From Pachypanchax playfairii (lineage: Eukaryota; Chordata; Actinopteri; Cyprinodontiformes; Aplocheilidae), in NCBI GenBank assembly GCA_006937955.1, contig SSNP01000133.1, positions 793,219 to 857,218 of the forward strand: a stretch of DNA of 64,000 nucleotides, given 5' to 3'. Positions within the stretch are counted from its first letter, which is position 1. Each line of letters opens with the position of its first letter. Under the pieces are notes generated by a model, which made no database searches, was not told the origin of the DNA, and saw only the letters and a list, made by a program, of their open reading frames with translations. Both the position numbers and the translations under genes were made by a program. Shown piece after piece: positions 20,501 through 29,500 of the stretch.

Positions 20501-23500
20501 TACCATAAATACTCCAAGCTGAAACGATGAAAGCTTCCTGAGGGGGACGATTCTACACTGCTCCTCGGAGCCAGTGAGAAAATGTGAGGGATATTCTTAG
20601 AAAAGATGGCTGGTTCAAATCCTGTTATATTTAGAGTCACATTCTTGGTACAGTTGATCCTCCTTCAGTGAGGTGGAAAAACAGGAAAAGAGGTAGGGAG
20701 AAGGAAGAGGGAGAGATGAGGCCTGAGGCAGGAGATGATGATGATGATTGAGATGGCAGCAGACACAGCAGAGGACAGTTAGAGGAAGCAGACACACAGC
20801 AACAGACAGCAGGAGTAAAAACAGTGTGAGAATCAACATATGTGGAATGTTATCTGTGTTTTTTAACATTTTACACCTCAAATTGAAGGAAAAATAAAAG
20901 TGAAAGACACTTTTTACAAACATTTTCCCTTTTTGTTAAAGAGCAACACATATTTTTAAATGATCATATCTTAATATAAAGTGCAAAAAAAAGAAAGCGT
21001 GACATTACTTGAAAATATACACATATTTACCCTTTTCCTAATAATTTCCTTTTTAATTTGTTACCAAATGTATGGAGGATAAATTAGTAATTTGCTGCCC
21101 CCATGTGGGGGGATTAGTTATAGACTGGTAATTTTGGAGGACAACTTCTTAACAAAGTAATACATATGACCAAATCTATAAAAAGTGACACTTAAATAAT
21201 CAGTACAAGTTAAAGTGAAGAGCTTTCACCCAACCCTAACTGATAGACATCCACCACTGCAGCATCAACTAATCTACTCAGGAATGACTCGATTCCCCGA
21301 ACTGTGAACATCCACCAACTCCAAACTGAAGTAAACCAAAACAAGACAAATCCACAGGTGTCCAACATCAGACAAACTATCTGTCACTAATGTTTACGTC
21401 CATGTTCTGAGACATACAGGGGGTCTAAAAGCTGCTGAAACCTTGTTCCAGCATGTTGTTGCTACCTGTCCTCCTTTGGGCTGGTGTTTGAGGTTGGAGG
21501 TGGACCCGATCTTGGACTTCACATTCTTCAGGTCAGGCAGAGGCTGATTGATGACCTTCAGCTGCCGCTGGACTGAGGATGGTGACTTGGGCGGGGTACG
21601 GATCACTGCCACCTTCTTTTCCTGGAGGACACTGAAGGACTTAGGTGTGTGGCTGCCGGGGGTGCGCGAGCCCGGGGTGCGGCATGCGTAGCTGGGGGGC
21701 GTCCCGGGCGTCACGGCTGATCCTGGGGTGGAGGCGCCACTGCGTACAGACCGGGATCGAGCTGAATCTGTGCCTTTGAAGATAAATGGACACCAGGAAT
21801 GAAGGGTGAGGAGGTCTGAAGTGAAATGAGATCAGTTCCATACATCTAGTTCTCATGACAATGATACATGTAAACCTCACGCTGCACAATCAGCCCCAAA
21901 TGTCCACAAGTTTCTCACAACAACCCAGATCAAACATGAATGTTTGATCATGAGTGTGAGTGCAAACACTGGCAGCTTGGGCAGCTTGTTGCTTGGTTAC
22001 CAGAGAAAGAATCAACAGGATTTCATCCATCAAGGTGCAGAATGAGAAACACACCTGCTGGTTTTAAACCCACCTGTTCTGATAAAGCAGCAGCAGGTTA
22101 AGTCAGCTTAAAGGCACAAAGTTAAATAAACAAAGCTCTCTTTGTTCTGACTGTCTGGTTAGAGTTCAATCTGCAGATGAGCATTAAACTGAAAACATCG
22201 GATATTTAAGGAGACTGAGACTGTTAAACCTGCAGCCACTCTGGAATTAAAGTTAAAGAAGCAGCTGTCTTAGTGCTGATGGTGAAGGAGTGATGGGTCT
22301 ATGAGGAGCTACCAGGTGGTCTACCTGCCATACTAGGGGCTCTTCCAGACCTGCTGTCCCCTCTTGAGTCAGTTCGGATCGCTTTGAGGGGTGGGAGGGA
22401 AAACAACAAGGAGGTTGAAGGGAAACGAGGGGAGAAACAGCAGAGCGGGAGGATGGGAGGAGATTAAGATTTTATCAAATGCTTAATCGAAAAACTTGAA
22501 GGCAAAAAGAGAAGTGAGCGCGCTCTTACAGGTTGGCCTGGAGGGGGTGCTGCTGTCTTCTTGCTCAGCAGCAGGAATGTGGCGAGTCAGAGACTTGGCT
22601 GGCCTGGGGAGGGAGGACCTTTTCTCTGGGCTGCGGTACGCCCTCTCCTGAATGAAGAAACACCACAGGGTCAATATTTAACCTGAGTGACATAATCACT
22701 GCTGCATGCTACAGCCAAACCCTTTCTGTCCTTTGAATTTACCTTCCCTGCCCATTTGTTTGGTAAAGGGGTCAGGTGGGAACATGCAGAGGAGGAGCGG
22801 GCCTCATAAAGCTCCGCCTCCACAAGGGGGCTCCGTTTAAGGATGCAGGCAGAGCTGGGTCGGGGGGAGTGGTGATCTGACCCCCCACCACGCTGAACTG
22901 CCATCTTTAACAGAACGGCCCTCGTGGGGCTCTGGATGAAGGTATGCAGGATAGATGGAAAACATGACCAACAGATGGAAACAAGAATGAGAACAAAGAT
23001 GGCTGAAAACTGCGTTTATGGAAATGAAATGAAGGTTTCTCATAAAACACATATGAAGGATCACAAAGTCTGTACTCACAGGTTTTCTCTGTCGTGACTG
23101 ACAGAAGCGATGCAAGATGACACAATAACAGACAGAAAGAAAAGAAAAGCAAATGCAGGCATGCAAAACCATGACGTCAAATACAATCATGCAAAGAAAT
23201 AGGAAGATGCAGACAATTAGTGGCACTAAAGGTTAAGTGAAAAATGTCGTCCTCTGAATACATTACAATAACCAATACTTGAACATAGGTTAAATATATC
23301 ATTTTTCAAATAGCCAAATTAGGAAAAACACACACAACTACTTTCAACCTTTAATTGCAGTGAATTATATTATTTATAATAATTGAAGCCACTTTAGTTA
23401 TGAGGTAAACATTTTATCTGCTTTAACAAAAATGTTTTACACAAGTACAATTTAATAACAACCACTGATACTTACAGTAGGTCTCTCTCTAGACTGCTGT

Positions 23501-26500
23501 GCCACACTGAGGGGCTGATGGTGCTCCACACCTGTAGGACAAACACAGTCACGTCTAATATTAACCAGCAGGGGGAGACATTTGCCAGCATGACACACAT
23601 TTACAATGTGCACGTTTAATTAAAAGGAAGCAACCTCAAAAGTTTAAACAAAAAAAAAAAAAAAAAACAGAGTTATTTTCACTGGGCTCTGAAAAGAACA
23701 ACATATTAAACATCTCATCACACATTTTATAGATTTTTTCCTCCTCTGTTTACAGAACACACAACCCTCGACATGCAGACCTAAAACCAGAGGTGATGCC
23801 TTGATAATTTAAATAACAAGAACTGATAAAGAAAAGCAACATTTAGCAGGAATAAGCATGGGTGTGAAGCAAAGCAGAAGTGACTCCTCCAGTTCTGACC
23901 AATCAGAAAGAAATGACACAGCAGCTGAGTTAAGTTTTAAAAATGAAAAAAAAAAAAAACAATGGATCAGCAGCACGTGATGTTTGCCAGCTACAATGCA
24001 CTTGCCTGGTCTCCAAATGAGCCAAAAATAAAGAGAGATCAACTGATATAAATCAAATTACAAATTATCTACTGTATTTTTCACAAAATTGATCATTTGT
24101 GCTCAACTCTCTCTGTTCACTGCGGTGATACCTGGTGAAAAGTGTTCACCTGTGGGCTTGCGTCTAACAGAGCCGTGAAGCAGAGCAGGCCTAGGATGTC
24201 TGGCCGCCACTTTGGCTCCACATTTTCGAGATGGCGAGCGGCTTTGGAGGGCTGACACCTTATTCTGTTCAGCCCTCCTCACGCCCACTAGCAAAGGGGA
24301 AAGAGAGAATTATACCAACACGGAAACCTCAATTAAACATGGATAAACCAGTGCTTTAAACTGTGAGGCTCTTTAGTTAGTATAAATGTAAATATATGCA
24401 ACATTTGTGTAGATAAGAATTTCTTTCAGAGTGAAAACTCGAATACAGAATTGGAACCTTTTTTCTTCATCTTTTCTTCTGTTGGATGGTGCATCGGTGC
24501 TTTGTGTGAGAGTTTACAATCAGCTGTGCCAGCACGGCCCCTTCCTTTAGCTGGACCCCGTTTAGTGGGCCGGTCCACCACCACAAGTGTTCTGGTAGAT
24601 TTCTGGGTCAAAGGAAGGGCTTCAATTTGCTCAGTCATGATACTTCTATCCTCATCTGCAGCAGAGAGGGTATAGAATGTGGCAAATTCTCCAATCTAGT
24701 AGGGTGCTAGCTTAAATCATTAAACAATTGCTAGAACAGAGCTTTCTGTTGCCAACTAGATTTTAATTTAAAAAGCAATTATATGAGTAATGTATATTAA
24801 TTGTATGAGTTCTGGGTACCTTGTGAGTCCATCCAGCCACTGTCAGTGTCTAGGATGGACACATCCATAGTGGTTTCATCGAACGCTCCCTGACTGGTTG
24901 GCTCTTGACCAATCTTAATAATTTCCTCTTTGGTCTGATCTTTTTCTTCCATCATATTCTTGTCTTTCTCATCTTCTGCTTTTCCAGAATCAGCTTCACT
25001 CACTGTTTTCATTTCTTCTTCCTTTACTTCTGCATCCTCTTCTTTTATCTCTGTCACCTCAACAACCACTATGTCACCTTCTGATTTCCTTTCTTCTATG
25101 TCTTCAACTTCAACTCCATCCTTCAGTTGTGGTAAATCATGGTCAGAACATGCAGATAAGTGTGAGCTGTCTGTCGCAGGTTCCCCATCATCACTGTTAA
25201 AGGCACTATGACTCCACTCTTCAGCTCCAGACTTTGGATCGTCTTCCAGTATGTGATCACTTACCATTAACCTCATTTGATCTTTCTTTTGCTCTTCAGG
25301 TCCAAGTTGTCCAGTTAGACTATCTGCTGCTTCATCTTTATCTGTCTTGGGGTGCAGATGTTCTTCAGGTTCTTCCATTATCTCTTGAGGTTCTTCAGCT
25401 ATCTCAATATCATCTTCATCTTCTTCATCTACTTCTGCTTGAGGTATTACAATGATTGGGGAAGATATCTGCAACTTTGGTAAGTCTTTTGTCAGAGGTA
25501 CTTCCTGTAACTGGATTTGGACAGTTTCCTCCTCTAGAGGACTTTCTGGGTTTAAACAGGGAGCATTGTCTCGTGTTTCTATTCCTTCTAATCTTGCAGG
25601 TTTCTCATGCTGGTTTTGAATTGTAGGATATTCTTGTGTCTTGGTGTTACATTCAAAAGACTGGGTTGATGTCAAAGGCATGCCTATGTTGACCACATCC
25701 TTTAGTTCCTCTTTTTCTTCATGAACTTTGACATGAGGTTTTGTCATCTCTTTGTCTAACTCTGGTTTGTTATCAACCCCCTCAGAGTCCAAAGTAATCT
25801 CTGTTAAGTCATCTTTTGTCACTTTCTCTCCAGTATCTTGAGTTTGTGGGGATAGTTCAATAGGAGATTTAGGGGTAGTGGGAGTCAGGGGCCCTTTGCT
25901 TCCAATTTCTGTGGGAGCAAAAGTAAATGAGTTGTCTGGTGGTATAGGAGATGCTTCTCTTGAAGGGTCTTTTTCAATATCGACCTCAGGGATTGGTTGG
26001 ATCTTTATGTCCCCTGGCAAGCCAGTTTCCAGACGCAGATCAGTCAGTCTATCTTTTGAGTTTGACACTGGGATTCGTAGACGATCAGGTTTTACCCCAC
26101 TAATAACAGCCCTTTCAAGAATCAGGGTAGTCTTTACAGGTGAATCCTTCTTTTCCAATATTACTTTTTGAGAAATCCCTGTGGCAGTTTCTTTCTGATC
26201 ACTTTGTTGTATTTGTTTTTGAACACCTTTTTTATCCAAGGCTCCAAGATTCCCCTCTACTTCACCTTCCAAAGAGGGAAAATGCTGGTGCGGAGATTCT
26301 CCAGGACTAGGTGCATCAGCAGGAGAAGGCATTGGTGCAGAATACTCACTGAACACGCAATAGCCAAGTTCCTCTAGTGGGCGTTCACCTGACGCCACTT
26401 TTGAGGTTTGATGAGCTAGGTCAAATTTGTCAAATGAGCTCCCTGTGAGTGTCGAAACATTGGCAGGGACTGACTTTCGTCTCACATAGTCAACCTGCCT

Positions 26501-29500
26501 CTTCTCGACTGATAGGCGAGGTAAGACTCCAGCTAGGTCCATCATTTCAGTGAGACTCTCTGATCGTTCAAAACTAGATCTTTGCTCAACAGAAGGTGCT
26601 TGTACTTTTTTTGAGATATCTTCAGGGGATGCAGTAGATGTTGGGGTAATGGAGACCACAGGAGAAAACGTGGGTGTATGACTCTTCACAAATGGAGTTG
26701 AAGGAGAAACCTCCAGTTCATCAAAGCTTCCACTGATTGGACACAGGCCTCCTGAGAATGTTTTTGATTTGTCAGTCTGTCCAACAGAAGATACACCAGT
26801 AATATCAAGGGATAGACTTCTTTGCTCTAATGACATTTTACCAGGGGTGGTCCTTAAGTTCTTCTCTTCTTGTCCAAGGTTTTCCATTATACTTTTTTCT
26901 CCACTTAACTTTTTCTCTGCTGTTGAAATGAGTTCATAATAGCTTTGTGGTAATCCCTCTTGGTTTTCTGAGGTTGTCTCAAAGTAGCTTTTTGATCCAG
27001 AGCTTTGTTCCGACATTTCTAATGTATCTTTTAACAGCACTGCTTCTTGACTTGGGTCAACCTCCTGACTTCCATCATCTTGGTTGTCCTTTTCTAAGGC
27101 TTTAACAAGGCCTGTCTTTTCTTCACCTTTAATAACAGGGACTTCTGATGTATTTTCCAAGTTTTTCTCCACATTTTGTTCAGTCTTAAGACCTAATATG
27201 TCCTCTGTTGGTAAAATGTCTTCTTGTCCAATTACCATTGTCTCCAAATGCATCAAGCTTTCAGTGACTTCTTCATCAACTCCAACTGAAGAAGCTTCAG
27301 AGAGATCCTTCCCTTCGACAGAAAGAATGGGCGCTTCACTGAAGTGATGCTCTTCAGTTTTTGGTCTCTCAGCAGTCACCTGTTTCTCATCTAGTGTCGT
27401 CATATGACTTTTGTCTTCTTTCATCTCAGACTCATCGGATGCCTTGTTGTCCTCAGGCTTAGCTGTGAGTTTGAAGGATACTGAACAACTTTGTGCTGAG
27501 TCATATTAGCAAAAGCTTTGCTAGCAGCATCCACAAAAGCTAGCCCATACAGTCAAGCGGAGGTTTTCTGCACATAGATACAGTAGCTCTCCATCAAGCC
27601 AAACACAAAGCACAGTATATTTTGTGGCAGGCCACAACAGCACAAGGGGGGGTGGGAGGGTCACAGCATCTATGGTAGCGTGCAGAACTGGAATGAAGGA
27701 ATGAGTTGCATGATATTAGATGATAAGAAATAATAGTAAAAAATACACCTGTGCATTGAATTCCTATTGCAATACAGTAGGATAGATAAATATGGGAAAC
27801 CAGATACAGAAAATGTTTTTCATATATATATATTTTAATCAACAACTAAAATTATTACAGGATGAAATTTTTTAGTTTGAGAATATGAACCCAATAAATG
27901 TTCTTTTCAAAAGCCTAAAGTCTGTTTTAAACAACAATAGGAAAACATTTTTATCATTTACATTGAGATGAAATGAAAATAAAGCAAATGATTTACAACA
28001 GACTTAAAATACAATCAGCAGTGATTTTACTTGTACATGTACATTGTACATCTTCAACCAAAATATTTCCGCAAAACTCACATAAAAATACACAGATAAC
28101 CCATCCTGGCAACATTTACATCTACAACAACAATTTCAGACAGTGACAACTGCATTTGCAATGTAGCTGGCAACACTAATCAACCATTATATGGTTGGTT
28201 ATGTGCTAATAAAAAGCATATGACTATGTTTTGCATGAAAAAAGCAGAAAATCAAAATGCTGTCACATCATTTTGCACACTGCAACTTCAAGATCTGAAG
28301 CAGAAGCTTACAAAGTTCAGAGCAACAAAGCAGCAGGAAGGTTGGCAGCAAAGCCTGAGCTGTGTTACCATTTAAAAACCAAGAGTGGAGAGTTGCTATC
28401 CCCATTACGGAGCACGAGAGGTTCATGCATATCATGTAATGGACACACACGTTCCCTCACAGAGACTCCAAATGTACAGAGAACCACACACACCTTGATG
28501 ACTTCCTCCATTGATGACCTCAGGTGTCTGGACTTTGTGGTTGCACAAAGCCTGGGGCTCTTTTAAACAACCTGTCTGTTCTAAGTGCAAGTCTCCTGGT
28601 TGCCCATGGGCCACTTCCTCCTGGTACCTGCTGGGCTCCTCTAGAGCCTCTTCCTCATGCTGCTGCTGATTCACAATCTCTACTTTCATCTCTTTGGGCA
28701 GGGAGCGGAGACACAAAGATGAGACATGGATGACAACATAACCAGACTGACATGATACTTATGGAGATGGGTGGGATGTACCAACACACTCTTTGACCTT
28801 GTCCAAAGATAAACACATATGTACTTAGTGATGGATTTAAATATATTAAAAGACAGACAAAGTTACTTATTTGGCAAAAGTTTCAAAGCTGTAAACATGA
28901 TCATTTGGAATAAAATATTGTTACAGTCTATGTATTTTTACAGATTGAGTCTATAAAGATGGGGGTAACAACAACTGGTTGATGTGCTGCTAAGTTAACT
29001 GATGCCGTAGGGCTAAGAGAGGACAGTCAATGGGGTTGCAGTCCATGTCACTGCTAAAATATTTACTGCAGAGGCAGATGACAATAATAGTCTCCTAATC
29101 TGAGATACAGTGGGGCAAAAAAGTATTTAGTCAGCCACCAATTGTGTAAGTTCTCCCACTTAAAAAGATCAGAGAGGCCTGTAATTTTCATCATAGGTAT
29201 ACCTCAACTATGAGAGACAAAATGAGGAAAAAAAATCCAGAAAATCACATTGTCTGATTTTTAAAGAATTTATTTGCAAATTATGGTGGAAAATAAGTGT
29301 TTGGTCAATAACAAAAGTTAATCTCAATACTTTGTTATATAGCCTTTGTTGGCAATGACAGAGGTCAAACGTTTTCTGTAAGTCTTCACAAGGTTTTCAC
29401 ACACTGTTGCTGGTATTTTGGCCCATTCCTTCATGCAGATCTCCTCTAGAGCAGTGATGTTTTGGGGCTGACGCTGGGCAACACGGACTTTCAACTCCCT

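Noticed and set aside
17355..21773. Assignment of the repeat exons to tau or MAP4
   Set aside because: The C-terminus AALAKQGL, the NLPPSPPPSP and LEELGYCVF blocks, the large projection exon and adjacency to unc80 all indicate map2.
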